Positions 25,661 through 39,823 of a DNA stretch of 64,000 bases are shown one piece after another. Each line of letters begins with the position of its first letter. Within the stretch, counting starts at the first letter, position 1. A program made the position numbers and the translations under genes. Under the pieces are notes generated by a model. That model worked only from the letters and a program-made list of their open reading frames with translations, ran no database searches and was not told where the DNA came from. The stretch comes from Petrolisthes cinctipes. Lineage: Eukaryota; Arthropoda; Malacostraca; Decapoda; Porcellanidae. The DNA lies in NCBI GenBank assembly GCA_033782935.1, contig JAWQEG010000490.1, positions 2,386,001-2,450,000 on the forward strand, given 5' to 3'.

Positions 25661-28600
25661 GATTTTTAGCATGTTTTTAGCCTATATTTTGAAAATATTC
25701 TAGCACTGTGTAGGCATGTACAGATTGCTTCTGGGACCCCAAAATATTGAATTTTCGGGTGTTTTGAGCCTGAATTTGAGATATAAACGGGTACAGAAGA
25801 TGCATGCACATATCGACTTTTGGGCACCTAAAAGATCGATTTTCAGTATGTTTATGGCCTGTATTTTGAAAATATTCTAACACGGAGTAAGCATGTACAA
25901 ATACCTTCTGGGACCTCTAAATATCGAATTTTCGGGTGTTTTGGGACTGAATTTGAGATATCGATTTTTTGGCACCTAAAATGTCGATTTTTAGCATGTT
26001 TTTAGCCTATATTTTGAAAATATTCTAGCACTGTGTAGGCATGTACAGATTGCTTCTGGGACCCCAAAATATTGAATTTTCGGGTGTTTTGAGCATGAAT
26101 TTAAGATATAAACGGGTACAGAAGATACATGCACATATTGACTTTGGGCGCCAAAAATATCGATTTTCAGCATGTTTTGGGCCTGAATTTTGAAAATACT
26201 CTAACACTTAGTAAGCATGTACAGATCGCTTCTGGGACCCCAAAATATTGAATTTTCGGGTGTTTTGAGCCTGAATTTGAGATATAAACGGGTACTGAAG
26301 ATGCATGAACATATCGACTTTTGTGCACCTAAAAGATCGATTTTCAGTATGTTTTGAGCATGTATTTTGAAATTACTCTAACACGGAGTAGGCATGTACA
26401 GATCGCTTCTGGGACCCCTAAATATCGAATTTTCGGGTGTTTTGGAACTGAATTTTAGATATCGACTTTTTGGCACCTGAAAGATCGATTTTTAGCATGT
26501 TTTTAGCCTATATTTTGAAAATATTCTAGCACTGAGAAGGCATGTACAGATTGCTTCTGGGACCCCAAAATATTGAATTTTCGGGTGTTTTGAGCCTGAA
26601 TTTGAGATATAAACGGGTACAGAAGATACATGCACATATTGACTTTGGGCGCCAAAAATATCGATTTTCAGCGTGTTTTGGGCCTGAATTTTGAAAATAC
26701 TCTAACACGGAGTAGGCATGTACAGATCGCTTCTGGGACCCCAAAATATCGAATTTCCGGGGGTTTAGGGCCAGAATTTGAGATATAAACGGGTACAGAA
26801 GATGCATGCACATATCGACTTTTGGGCACCTAAAAGATCGATTTTCAGTATATTTTTGGCCTGTATTTAGAAAATACTCTAACACGGAGTACGCATGTAC
26901 AGATCGCTTCTGGGACCCCTAAATATCGAATTTTCGGGTGTTTTGGGACTGAATTTGAGATATCGACTTTTTGGCACTTAAAAGATCGATTTTTAGCATG
27001 TTTTTAGCCTATATTTTAAAAATATTCTAGCACTGTACAGATTGCTTCTGGGACCCCAAAATATTGAATTTTCGGGTGTTTTGAGTCTGAATTTGAGATA
27101 TAAACGGGTACAGAAGATACATGCACATATTGACTTTGGGCATCTAAAATATCGATTTTCAGCATGTTTTGGGCCTGTATTTTGAAAATACTCTAACACT
27201 GAGTAGGCATGTACAGATTGCTTCTGGGACCCCAAAATATTGAATTTTCGGGTGTTTTGAGCCTGAATTTGAGATATAAACGGGTACTGAAGATGCATGC
27301 ACATATCGACTTTTGTGCACCTAAAAGATCGATTTTCAGTATGTTTTTGGCCTGTATTTTGAAAATACTCTAACACGGAGTAAGCATGTACAGATACCTT
27401 CTGGGACCTCTAAATATCGAATTTTCGGGTGTTTTGGGACTGAATTTGAGATATCGATTTTTTGGCACCTAAAATGTCGATTTTTAGCATGTTTTTAGCC
27501 TATATTTTGAAAATATTCTAGCACTGTGTAGGCATGTACAGATTGCTTCTGGGACCCCAAAATATTGAATTTTCGGGTGTTTTGAGCCTGAATTTGAGAT
27601 ATAAACGGGTACAGAAGATACATGCACATATTGACTTTGGGCATCTAAAATATCGATTTTCAGCATGTTTTGGGCCTGTATTTTGAAAATACTCTAACAC
27701 TGAGTAGGAATGTACAGATTGCTTCTGGGACCCCAAAATATTGAATTTTCGGGTGTTTTGAGCCTAAATTTGAGATATAAACGGGTACTGAAGATGCATG
27801 CACATATCGACTTTTGTGCACCTAAAAGATCGATTTTCAGTATGTTTTCAGCATGTATTTTGAAAATACTCTAACACGGAGTAGGCATGTACAGATCGCT
27901 TCTGGGACCCCTAAATATCGAATTTTCGGGTGTTTTGGGACTGAATTTGAGATATCGACTTTTTGGCACCTAAAAGATCGATTTTTAGCATGTTTTTAGC
28001 CTATATTTTGAAAATATTCTAGCACTGAGTAGGCATGTACAGATTGCTTCTGGGACCCCAAAATATTGAATTTTCGGGTGTTTTGAGCCTGAATTTGAGA
28101 TATAAACGGGTACAGAAGATACATGCACATATTGACTTTGGGCGCCAAAAATATCGATTTTCAGCATGTTTTGGGCCTGAATTTTGAAAATACTCTAACA
28201 CGGAGTAGGCATGTACAGATCGCTTCTGGGACCCCAAAATATCGAATTTTCGGGTGTTTAGGGCCAGAATTTGAGATATAAACGGGTACAGAAGATGCAT
28301 GCACATATCAATTTTTGGGCACCTAAAAGATCGATTTTCAATATGTTTTTGGCCTGTATATTGAAAATACTCTAACACGGAGTACGCATGTACAGATCGC
28401 TTCTGGGACCCCTAAATATCGAATTTTCGGGTGTTTTGGGACTGAATTTGAGATATCGACTTTTTGGCACTTAAAAGATCGATTTTTAGCATGTTTTTAG
28501 CCTATATTTTGAAAACATTCTAGCACTGTACAGATTGCTTCTGGGACCCCAAAATATTGAATTTTCGGGTGTTTTGAGCCTGAATTTGAGATATAAACGG

Positions 28601-28971
28601 GTACAGAAGATACATGCACATATTGACTTTGGGCATCTAAAATATCGATTTTCAGCATGTTTTGGGCCTGTATTTTGAAAATACTCTAACACTGAGTAGG
28701 CATGTACAGATTGCTTCTGGGACCCCAAAATATTGAATTTTCGGGTATTTTGAGCCTGAATTTGAGATATAAACGGGTACTGAAGATGCATGCACATATC
28801 GACTTTTGTGCACCTAAAAGATCGATTTTCAGTATGTTTTTGGCCTGTATTTTGAAAATACTCTAACAAGGAGTAAGCATGTACAGATACCTTCTGGGAC
28901 CTCTAAATATCGAATTTTCGGGTGTTTTGGGACTGAATTTGAGATATCGATTTTTTGGCACCTAAAATGTC
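25661..28971 (+). repeat. 3.31-kb block, copy 2 (tandem duplicate)
   Basis: Units 25661 (325), 25986, 26487, 26988 (491), 27479, 27980, 28481 (491). Only scattered differences from copy 1 are visible, such as gagtctgaa near 27085, acacggag against agacggag near 27861, and tcgggtg against tctggtg near 27923. The left edge of the duplicated segment lies in the C monomer before 22349 and 25661: both have gggacctttaaat there. It therefore starts upstream of the unit boundary. Confidence 0.92.
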
Positions 28972-30965
28972 GATTTTTAGCATGTTTTTAGCCTATATTT
29001 TGAAAATATTCTAGCACTGTGTAGGCATGTACAGATTGCTTCTGGGACCCCAAAATATTGAATTTTCGGGTGTTTTGAGCATGAATTTGAGATATAAACG
29101 GGTACAGAAGATACATGCACATATTGACTTTGGGCATCTAAAATATCGATTTTCAGCATGTTTTGGGCCTGTATTTTGAAAATACTCTAACACTGAGTAG
29201 GAATGTACAGATTGCTTCTGGGACCCCAAAATATTGAATTTTCGGGTGTTTTGAGCCTAAATTTGAGATATAAACGGGTACTGAAGATGCATGCACATAT
29301 CGACTTTTGTGCACCTAAAAGATCGATTTTCAGTATGTTTTGAGCATGTATTTTGAAAATACTCTAAGACGGAGTAGGCATGTACAGATCGCTTCTGGGA
29401 CCCCTAAATATCGAATTTTCTGGTGTTTTGGGACTGAATTGGAGATATCGACTTTTTGGCACCTAAAAGATCGATTTTTAGCATGTTTTTAGCCTATATT
29501 TTGAAAATATTCTAGCACTGAGTAGGCATGTACAGATTGCTTCTGGGACCCCAAAATATTGAATTTTCGGGTGTTTTGAGCCTGAATTTGAGATATAAAC
29601 GGGTACAGAAGATACATGCACATATTGACTTTGGGCGCCAAAAATATCGATTTTCAGCATGTTTTGGGCCTGAATTTTGAAAATACTCTAACACGGAGTA
29701 GGCATGTACAGATCGCTTCTGGGACCCCAAAATATCGAATTTTCGGGTGTTTAGGGACAGAATTTGAGATATAAACGGGTACAGAAGATGCCTGCACATA
29801 TCGACTTCTGGGCACCTAAAAGATCGATTTTCAGTATATTTTTGGCCTGTATTTTGAAAATACTCTAACATGGAGTACGCATGTACAGATCGCTTCTGGG
29901 ACCCCTAAATATCGAATTTTCGGGTGTTTTGGGACTGAATTTGAGATATCGACTTTTTGGCACTTAAACGATCGATTTTTAGCATGTTTTTAGCCTATAT
30001 TTTGAAAATATTCTAGCACTGTACAGATTGCTTCTGGGACCCCAAAATATTGAATTTTCGGGTGTTTTGAGCCTGAATTTGAGATATAAACGGGTACAGA
30101 AGATACATGCACATATTGACTTTGGGCATCTAAAATATCGATTTTCAGCATGTATTGGGCCTGTATTTTGAAAATACTCTAACACTGAGTAGGCATGTAC
30201 AGATTGCTTCTGGGACCCCAAAATATTGAATTTTCGGGTATTTTGAGCCTGAATTTGAGATATAAACGGGTACTGAAGATGCATGCACATATCGACTTTT
30301 GTGCACCTAAAAGATCGATTTTCAGTATGTTTTTGGCCTGTATTTTGAAAATACTCTAACAAAGAGTAAGCATGTACAGATACCTTCTGGGACCTCTAAA
30401 TATCGAATTTTCGGGTGTTTCGGGACTGAATTTGAGATATCGATTTTTTGGCACCTAAAATGTCGATTTTTAGCATGTTTTTAGCCTATATTTTGAAAAT
30501 ATTCTAGCACTGTGTAGGCATGTACAGATTGCTTCTGGGACCCCAAAATATTGAATTTTCGGGTGTTTTGAGCCTGAATTTGAGATATAAACATGTACAG
30601 AAGATACATGCACATATTGACTTTGGGCATCTAAAATATCGATTTTCAGCATGTTTTGGGCCTGTATTTTGAAAATACTCTAACACTGAGTAGGAATGTA
30701 CAGATTGCTTCTGGGACCCCAAAATATTGAATTTTCGGGTGTTTTGAGCCTGAATTTGAGATATAAACGGGTACTGAAGATGCATGCACATATCGACTTT
30801 TGAGCACCTAAAAGATCGATTTTCAGTATGTTTTGAGCATGTATTTTGAAAATACTCTAACACGGAGTAGGCATGTACAGATCGCTTCTGGGACCCCTAA
30901 ATATCGAATTTTCGGGTGTTTTGGGACTGAATTTGAGATATCGACTTTTTGGCACCTAAAAGATC

Positions 30966-33429
30966 GATTTTTAGCATGTTTTTAGCCTATATTTTGAAAA
31001 TATTCTAGCACTGAGTAGGCATGTACAGATTGCTTCTGAGACCCCAAAATATTGAATTTTCGGGTGTTTTGAGCCTGAATTTGAGATATAAACGGGTACA
31101 GAAGATACATGCACATATTGACTTTGGGCGCCAAAAATATCGATTTTCAGCATGTTTTGGGCCTGAATTTTGAAAATACTCTAACACGGAGTAGGCATGT
31201 ACAGATCGCTTCTGGGACCCCAAAATATCGAATTTTCGGGTGTTTAGGGCCAGAATTTGAGATATAAACGGGTACAGAAGATGCATGCACATATCGATTT
31301 TTGGGCACCTAAAAGATCGATTTTCAGTATATTTTTGGCCTGTATATTGAAAATACTCTAACACGGAGTACGCATGTACAGATCGCTTCTGGGACCCCTA
31401 AATATCGAATTTTCGGGTGTTTTGGGACTGAATTTGAGATATCGACTTTTTGGCACTTAAAAGATCGATTTTTAGCATGTTTTTAGCCTATATTTTGAAA
31501 ACATTCTAGCACTGTACAGATTGCTTCTGGGACCCCAAAATATTGAATTTTCGGGTGTTTTGAGCCTGAATTTGAGATATAAACGGGTACAGAAGATACA
31601 TGCACATATTGACTTTGGGCATCTAAAATATCGATTTTCAGCATGTTTTGGGCCTGTATTTTGAAAATACTCTAACACTGAGTAGGCATGTACAGATTGC
31701 TTCTGGGACCTCAAAATATTGAATTTTCGGGTATTTTGAGCCTGAATTTGAGATATAAACGGGTACTGAAGATGCATGCACATATTGACTTTTGTGCACC
31801 TAAAAGATCGATTTTCAGTATGTTTTTGGCCTGTATTTTGAAAATACTCTAACACGGAGTAAGCATGTACAGATACCTTCTGCGACCTCTAAATATAGAA
31901 TTTTCGGGTGTTTTGGGACTGAATTTGAGATATCGATTTTTTGGCACCTAAAATGTCGATTTTTAGCATGTTTTTAGCCTATATTTTGAAAATATTCTAG
32001 CACTGTGTAGGCATGTACAGATTGCTCCTGGGACCCCAAAATATTGAATTTTCGGGTGGTACAGAAGATACATGCACATATTGACTTTGGGCATCTAAAA
32101 TATCGATTTTCAGCATGTTTTGGGCCTGTATTTTGAAAATACTCTAACACTGAGTAGGCATGTACAGATTGCTTCTGGGACCCCAAAATATTGAATTTTC
32201 GGGTGTTTTGAGCCTGAATTTGAGATATAAACGGGTACTGAAGATGCATGCACATATCGACTTTTGGGCACCTAAAAGATCGATTTTCAGTATGTTTTTG
32301 GCCTGTATTTTGAAAATACTCTATCATGGAGTAAGCATGTACAGATACCTTCTGGGACCTCTAAATATCGAATTTTCGGGTGTTTTGGGACTGAATTTGA
32401 GATATCGATTTTTGGCACCTAAAATGTCGATTTTTAGCATGTTTTTAGCCTATATTTTGAAAATATTCTAGCACTGTGTAGGCATGTACAGATTGCTTCT
32501 GGGACCCCAAAATATTGAATTTTCGGGTGTTTTGAGCCTGAATTTGAGATATAAACGGGTACAGAAGATACATGCACATATTGACTTTGGGCATCTAAAA
32601 TATCGATTTTCAGCATGTTTTGGGCCTGTATTTTGAAAATACTCTAACACTGAGTAGGAATGTACAGATTGCTTCTGGGACCCCAAAATATTGAATTTTC
32701 GGGTGTTTTGAGCCTGAATTTGAGATATAAACGGGTACTGAAGATGCATGCACATATCGACTTTTGTGCACCTAAAAGATCGATTTTCAGTATGTTTTGA
32801 GCATGTATTTTGAAAATACTCTAAGACGGAGTAGGCATGTACAGATCGCTTCTGGGACCCCTAAATATCGAATTTTCTGGTGTTTTGGGACTGAATTTGA
32901 GATATCGACTTTTTGGCACCTAAAAGATCGATTTTTAGCATGTTTTTAGCCTATATTTTGAAAATATTCTAGCACTGAGTAGGCATGTACAGATTGCTTC
33001 TCGGACCCCAAAATATTGAATTTTCGGGTGTTTTGAGCCTGAATTTGAGATATAAACGGGTACAGAAGATACATGCACATATTGACTTTGGGCGCCAAAA
33101 ATATCGATTTTCAGCATGTTTTGGGCCTGAATTTTGAAAATACTCTAACACGGAGTAGGCATGTACAGATCGCTTCTGGGACCCCAAAATATCGAATTTT
33201 CGGGTGTTTAGGGCCAGAATTTGAGATATAAACGGGTACAGAAGATGCATGCACATATCGACTTTTGGGCACCTAAAAGATCGATTTTCAGTATATTTTT
33301 GGCCTGTATTTTGAAAATACACTAACACGGAGTACGCATGTACAGATCGCTTCTGGGACCCCTAATATCGAATTTTCGGGTGTTTTGGGACTGAATTTGA
33401 GATATCGACTTTTTGGCACTTAAAAGATC
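30966..33429 (+). repeat. Left member of a ~7.4-kb-spaced duplication
   Basis: This block recurs at 38371-40824, at an offset of 7405 bp that becomes 7395 bp after a 10-bp indel. Shared private variants are gacctctaaatatagaat, an A monomer with a 29-bp deletion, actctatcatggag, a C monomer with one T fewer (gatttttggc), aatacactaac and cccctaatatcg. Confidence 0.87.
31958..32428 (+). repeat. 471-bp unit with a 147-bp A monomer (29-bp deletion)
   Basis: In its A monomer cgggtg is joined directly to gtacagaag, removing 29 bp (monomer positions about 102-130). The remaining A monomer is about 147 bp. The same junction occurs at 36406 and 39363. This deletion is different from, though it partly overlaps, the 29-bp deletion that defines C. 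Confidence 0.9.
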
Positions 33430-33920
33430 GATTTTTAGCATGTTTTTAGCCTATATTTTGAAAATATTCTAGCACTGTACAGATTGCTTCTGGGACCCCA
33501 AAATATTGAATTTTCGGGTGTTTTGAGCCTGAATTTGAGATATAAACGGGTACAGAAGATACATGCACATATTGACTTTGGGCATCTAAAATATCGATTT
33601 TCAGCATGTTTTGGGCCTGTATTTTGAAAATACTCTAACACTGAGTAGGAATGTACAGATTGCTTCTGGGACCCCAAAATATTGAATTTTCGGGTGTTTT
33701 GAGCCTAAATTTGAGATATAAACGGGTACTGAAGATGCATGCACATATCGACTTTTGTGCACCTAAAAGATCGATTTTCAGTATGTTTTGAGCATGTATT
33801 TTGAAAATACTCTAACACGGAGTAGGCATGTACAGATCGCTTCTGGGACCCCTAAATATCGAATTTTCTGGTGTTTTGGGACTGAATTTGAGATATCGAC
33901 TTTTTGGCACCTAAAAGATC

Positions 33921-36877
33921 GATTTTTAGCATGTTTTTAGCCTATATTTTGAAAATATTCTTGCACTGAGTAGGCATGTACAGATTGCTTCTGGGACCCC
34001 AAAATATTGAATTTTCGGGTGTTTTGAGCCTGAATTTGAGATATAAACGGGTACAGAAGATACATGCACATATTGACTTTGGGCGCCAAAAATATCGATT
34101 TTCAGCATGTTTTGGGCCTGAATTTTGAAAATACTCTAACACGGAGTAGGCATGTACAGATCGCTTCTGGGACCCCAAAATATCGAATTTTAGGGTGTTT
34201 AGGGCCAGAATTTGAGATATAAACGGGTACAGAAGATGCATGCACATATCGATTTTTGGGCACCTAAAAGATCGATTTTCAGTATATTTTTGGCCTGTAT
34301 ATTGAAAATACTCTAACACGGAGTACGCATGTACAGATCGCTTCTGGGACCCCTAAATATCGAATTTTCGGGTGTTTTGGGACTGAATTTGAGATATCGA
34401 CTTTTTGGCACTTAAAAGATCGATTTTTAGCATGTTTTTAGCCTATATTTTGAAAACATTCTAGCACTGTACAGATTGCTTCTGGGACCCCAAAATATTG
34501 AATTTTCGGGTGTTTTGAGCCTGAATTTGAGATATAAACGGGTACAGAAGATACATGCACATATTGACTTTGGGCATCTAAAATATCGATTTTCAGCATG
34601 TTTTGGGCCTGTATTTTGAAAATACTCTAACACTGAGTAGGCATGTACAGATTGCTTCTGGGACCCCAAAATATTGAATTTTCGGGTATTTTGAGCCTGA
34701 ATTTGAGATATAAACGGGTACTGAAGATGCATGTACATATCGACTTTTGTGCACCTAAAAGATCGATTTTCAGTATGTTTTTGGCCTGTATTTTGAAAAT
34801 ACTCTAACAAGGAGTAAGCATGTACAGATACCTTCTGGGACCTCTAAATATCGAATTTTCGGGTGTTTTGGGACTGAATTTGAGATATCGACTTTTTGGC
34901 ACCTAAAATGTCGATTTTTAGCATGTTTTTAGCCTATATTTTGAAAATATTCTAGCACTGTGTAGGCATGTACAGATTGCTTCTGGGACCCCAAAATATT
35001 GAATTTTCGGTTGTTTTGAGCCTGAATTTGAGATATAAACATGTACAGAAGATACATGCACATATTGACTTTGGGCATCTACAATATCGATTTTCAGCAT
35101 GTTTTGGGCCTGTATTTTGAAAATACTCTAACACTGAGTAGGAATGTACAGATTGCTTCTGGGACCCCAAAATATTGAATTTTCGGGTGTTTTGAGCCTG
35201 AATTTGAGATATAAACGGGTACTGAAGATGCATGCACATATCGACTTTTGAGCACCTAAAAGATCGATTTTCAGTATGTTTTGAGCATGTATTTTGAAAA
35301 TACTCTAACACGGAGTAGGCATGTACAGATCGCTTCTGGGACCCCTAAATATCGAATTTTCGGGTGTTTTGGGACTGAATTTGAGATATCGACTTTTTGG
35401 CACCTAAAAGATCGATTTTTAGCATGTTTTTAGCCTATATTTTGAAAATATTCTAGCACTGAGTAGGCATGTACAGATTGCTTCTGAGACCCCAAAATAT
35501 TGAATTTTCGGGTGTTTTGAGCCTGAATTTGAGATATAAACGGGTACAGAAGATACATGCACATATTGACTTTGGGCGCCAAAAATATCGATTTTCAGCA
35601 TGTTTTGGGCCTGAATTTTGAAAATACTCTAACACGGAGTAGGCATGTACAGATCGCTTCTGGGACCCCAAAATATCGAATTTTCGGGTGTTTAGGGCCA
35701 GAATTTGAGATATAAACGGGTACAGAAGATGCATGCACATATCGACTTCTGGGCACCTAAAAGATCGATTTTCAGTATATTTTTGGCCTGTATTTTGAAA
35801 ATACTCTAACACGGAGTACGCATGTACAGATCGCTTCTGGGGCCCCTAAATATCGAATTTTCGGGTGTTTTGGGACTGAATTTGAGATATCGACTTTTTG
35901 GCACTTAAAAGATCGATTTTTAGCATGTTTTTAGCCTATATTTTGAAAATATTCTAGCACTGTACAGATTGCTTCTGGGACCCCAAAATATTGAATTTTC
36001 GGGTGTTTTGAGCCTGAATTTGAGATATAAACGGGTACAGAAGATACATGCACATATTGACTTTGGGCATCTAAAATATCGATTTTCAGCATGTATTGGG
36101 CCTGTATTTTGAAAATACTCTAACACTGAGTAGGCACGTACAGATTGCTTCTGGGACCTCAAAATATTGAATTTTCGGGTATTTTGAGCCTGAATTTGAG
36201 ATATAAACGGGTACTGAAGATGCATGCACATATTGACTTTTGTGCACCTAAAAGATCGATTTTCAGTATGTTTTTGGCCTGTATTTTGAAAATACTCTAA
36301 CACGGAGTAAGCATGTACAGATACCTTCTGCGACCTCTAAATATAGAATTTTCGGGTGTTTTGGGACTGAATTTGAGATATCGATTTTTTGGCACCTAAA
36401 ATGTCGATTTTTAGCATGTTTTTAGCCTATATTTTGAAAATATTCTAGCACTGTGTAGGCATGTACAGATTGCTTCTGGGACCCCAAAATATTGAATTTT
36501 CGGGTGGTACAGAAGATACATGCACATATTGACTTTGGGCATCTAAAATATCGATTTTCAGCATGTTTTGGGCCTGTATTTTGAAAATACTCTAACACTG
36601 AGTAGGCATGTACAGATTGCTTCTGGGACCCCAAAATATTGAATTTTCGGGTGTTTTGAGCCTGAATTTGAGATATAAACGGGTACTGAAGATGCATGCA
36701 CATATCGACTTTTGTGCACCTAAAAGATCGATTTTCAGTATGTTTTGAGCATGTATTTTAAAAATACTCTAACACGGAGTAGGCATGTACAGATCGCTTC
36801 TGGGACCCCTATATATCGAATTTTCTGGTGTTTTGGGACTGAATTTGAGATATCGACTTTTTGGCACCTAAAAGATC
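33921..36877 (+). repeat. 2957-bp block, copy 1 (six trimers)
   Basis: Units 33921, 34422 (491), 34913, 35414, 35915 (491), 36406 (472). The same order occurs at 36878-39823. Shared markers include gatataaacatgtac, acaaggag, cttttgagcacc and a 29-bp-deleted A monomer in the last unit. Private to this copy are ttcttgcactg, tctacaatatc and ctggggcccc. Confidence 0.87.
36406..36877 (+). repeat. 472-bp unit with a 147-bp A monomer
   Basis: Same 29-bp junction (cgggtggtacag) as at 31958, but the unit ends with a C2 monomer (actttttggcacctaaaagatc split by its variants) instead of C1. The flanking sequence was therefore reshuffled after the deletion arose. Confidence 0.88.
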
Positions 36878-39823
36878 GATTTTTAGCATATTTTTAGCCT
36901 ATATTTTGAAAATATTCTAGCACTGAGTAGGCATGTACAGATTGCTTCTGGGACCCCAAAATATTGAATTTTCGGGTGTTTTGAGCCTGAATTTGAGATA
37001 TAAACGGGTACAGAAGATACATGCACATATTGACTTTGGGCGCCAAAAATATCGATTTTCAGCATGTTTTGGGCCTGAATTTTGAAAATACTCTAACACG
37101 GAGTAGGCATGTACAGATCGCTTCTGGGACCCCAAAATATCGAATTTTCGGGTGTTTAGGGCCAGAATTTGAGATATAAACGGGTACAGAAGATGCATGC
37201 ACATATCGATTTTTGGGCACCTAAAAGATCGATTTTCAGTATATTTTTGGCCTGTATATTGAAAATACTCTAACACGGAGTACGCATGTACAGATCGCTT
37301 CTGGGACCCCTAAATATCGAATTTTCGGGTGTTTTGGGACTGAATTTGAGATATCGACTTTTTGGCACTTAAAAGATCGATTTTTAGCATGTTTTTAGCC
37401 TATATTTTGAAAAAATTCTAGCACTGTACAGATTGCTTCTGGGACCCCAAAATATTGAATTTTCGGGTGTTTTGAGCCTGAATTTGAGATATAAACGGGT
37501 ACAGAAGATACATGCACATATTGACTTTGGGCATCTAAAATATCGATTTTCAGCATGTTTTGGGCCTGTATTTTGAAAATACTCTAACACTGAGTAGGCA
37601 TGTACAGATTGCTTCTGGGACCCCAAAATATTGAATTTTCGGGTATTTTGAGCCTGAATTTGAGATATAAACGGGTACTGAAGATGCATGCACATATCGA
37701 CTTTTGTGCACCTAAAAGATCGATTTTCAGTATGTTTTTGGCCTGTATTTTGAAAATACTCTAACAAGGAGTAAGCATGTACAGATACCTTCTGGGACCT
37801 CTAAATATCGAATTTTCGGGTGTTTTGGGACTGAATTTGAGATATCGATTTTTTGGCACCTAAAATGTCGATTTTTAGCATGTTTTTAGCCTATATTTTG
37901 AAAATATTCTAGCACTGTGTAGGCATGTACAGATTGCTTCTGGGACCCCAAAATATTGAATTTTCGGGTGTTTTGAGCCTGAATTTGAGATATAAACATG
38001 TACAGAAGATACATGCACATATTGACTTTGGGCATCTAAAATATCGATTTTCAGCATGTTTTGGGCCTGTATTTTGAAAATACTCTAACACTGAGTAGGA
38101 ATGTACAGATTGCTTCTGGGACCCCAAAATATTGAATTTTCGGGTGTTTTGAGCCTGAATTTGAGATATAAACGGGTACTGAAGATGCATGCACATATCG
38201 ACTTTTGAGCACCTAAAAGATCGATTTTCAGTATGTTTTGAGCATGTATTTTGAAAATACTCTAACACGGAGTAGGCATGTACAGATCGCTTCTGGGACC
38301 CCTATATATCGAATTTTCTGGTGTTTTGGGACTGAATTTGAGATATCGACTTTTTGGCACCTAAAAGATCGATTTTTAGCATGTTTTTAGCCTATATTTT
38401 GAAAATATTCTAGCACTGAGTAGGCATGTACAGATTGCTTCTGAGACCCCAAAATATTGAATTTTCGGGTGTTTTGAGCCTGAATTTGAGATATAAACGG
38501 GTACAGAAGATACATGCACATATTGACTTTGGGCGCCAAAAATATCGATTTTCAGCATGTTTTGGGCCTGAATTTTGAAAATACTCTAACACGGAGTAGG
38601 CATGTACAGATCGCTTTTGGGACCCCAAAATATCGAATTTTCGGGTGTTTAGGGCCAGAATTTGAGATATAAACGGGTACAGAAGATGCATGCACATATC
38701 GACTTCTGGGCACCTAAAAGATCGATTTTCAGTATATTTTTGGCCTGTATTTTGAAAATACTCTAACACGGAGTACGCATGTACAGATCGCTTCTGGGAC
38801 CCCTAAATATCGAATTTTCGGGTGTTTTGGGACTGAATTTGAGATATCGACTTTTTGGCACTTAAAAGATCGATTTTTAGCATGTTTTTAGCCTATATTT
38901 TGAAAATATTCTAGCACTGTACAGATTGCTTCTGGGACCCCAAAATATTGAATTTTCGGGTGTTTTGAGCCTGAATTTGAGATATAAACGGGTACAGAAG
39001 ATACATGCACATATTGACTTTGGGCATCTAAAATATCGATTTTCAGCATGTATTGGGCCTGTATTTTGAAAATACTCTAACACTGAGTAGGCATGTACAG
39101 ATTGTTTCTGGGACCTCAAAATATTGAATTTTCGGGTATTTTGAGCCTGAATTTGAGATATAAACGGGTACTGAAGATGCATGCACATATTGACTTTTGT
39201 GCACCTAAAAGATCGATTTTCAGTATGTTTTTGGCCTGTATTTTGAAAATACTCTAACACGGAGTAAGCATGTACAGATACCTTCTGCGACCTCTAAATA
39301 TAGAATTTTCGGGTGTTTTGGGACTGAATTTGAGATATCGATTTTTTGGCACCTAAAATGTCGATTTTTAGCATGTTTTTAGCCTATATTTTGAAAATAT
39401 TCTAGCACTGTACAGATTGCTTCTGGGACCCCAAAATATTGAATTTCCGGGTGGTACAGAAGATACATGCACATATTGACTTTGGGCATCTAAAATATCG
39501 ATTTTCAGCATGTTTTGGGCCTGTATTTTGAAAATACTCTAACACTGAGTAGGCATGTACAGATTGCTTCTGGGACACCAAAATATTGAATTTTCGGGTG
39601 TTTTGAGCCTGAATTTGAGATATAAACGGGTACTGAAGATGCATGCACATATCGACTTTTGGGCACCTAAAAGATCGATTTTCAGTATGTTTTTGGCCTG
39701 TATTTTGAAAATACTCTATCATGGAGTAAGCATGTACAGATACCTTCTGGGACCTCTAAATATCGAATTTTCGGGTGTTTTGGGACTGAATTTGAGATAT
39801 CGATTTTTGGCACCTAAAATGTC
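36878..39823 (+). repeat. 2946-bp block, copy 2 (tandem duplicate)
   Basis: Units 36878, 37379 (491), 37870, 38371, 38872 (491), 39363 (461). It matches 33921-36877 unit by unit. The last unit is 11 bp shorter because of the 10-bp A-monomer deletion and one T. It overlaps the right member of the 7.4-kb duplication, so the two events are nested. Confidence 0.87.

Noticed and set aside
32160..32471. Plus-strand open frame of 103 codons, repeated at 39555-39866
   Set aside because: It exists only because a one-base T deletion in the C monomer extends the frame. Both copies belong to the 7.4-kb duplication.
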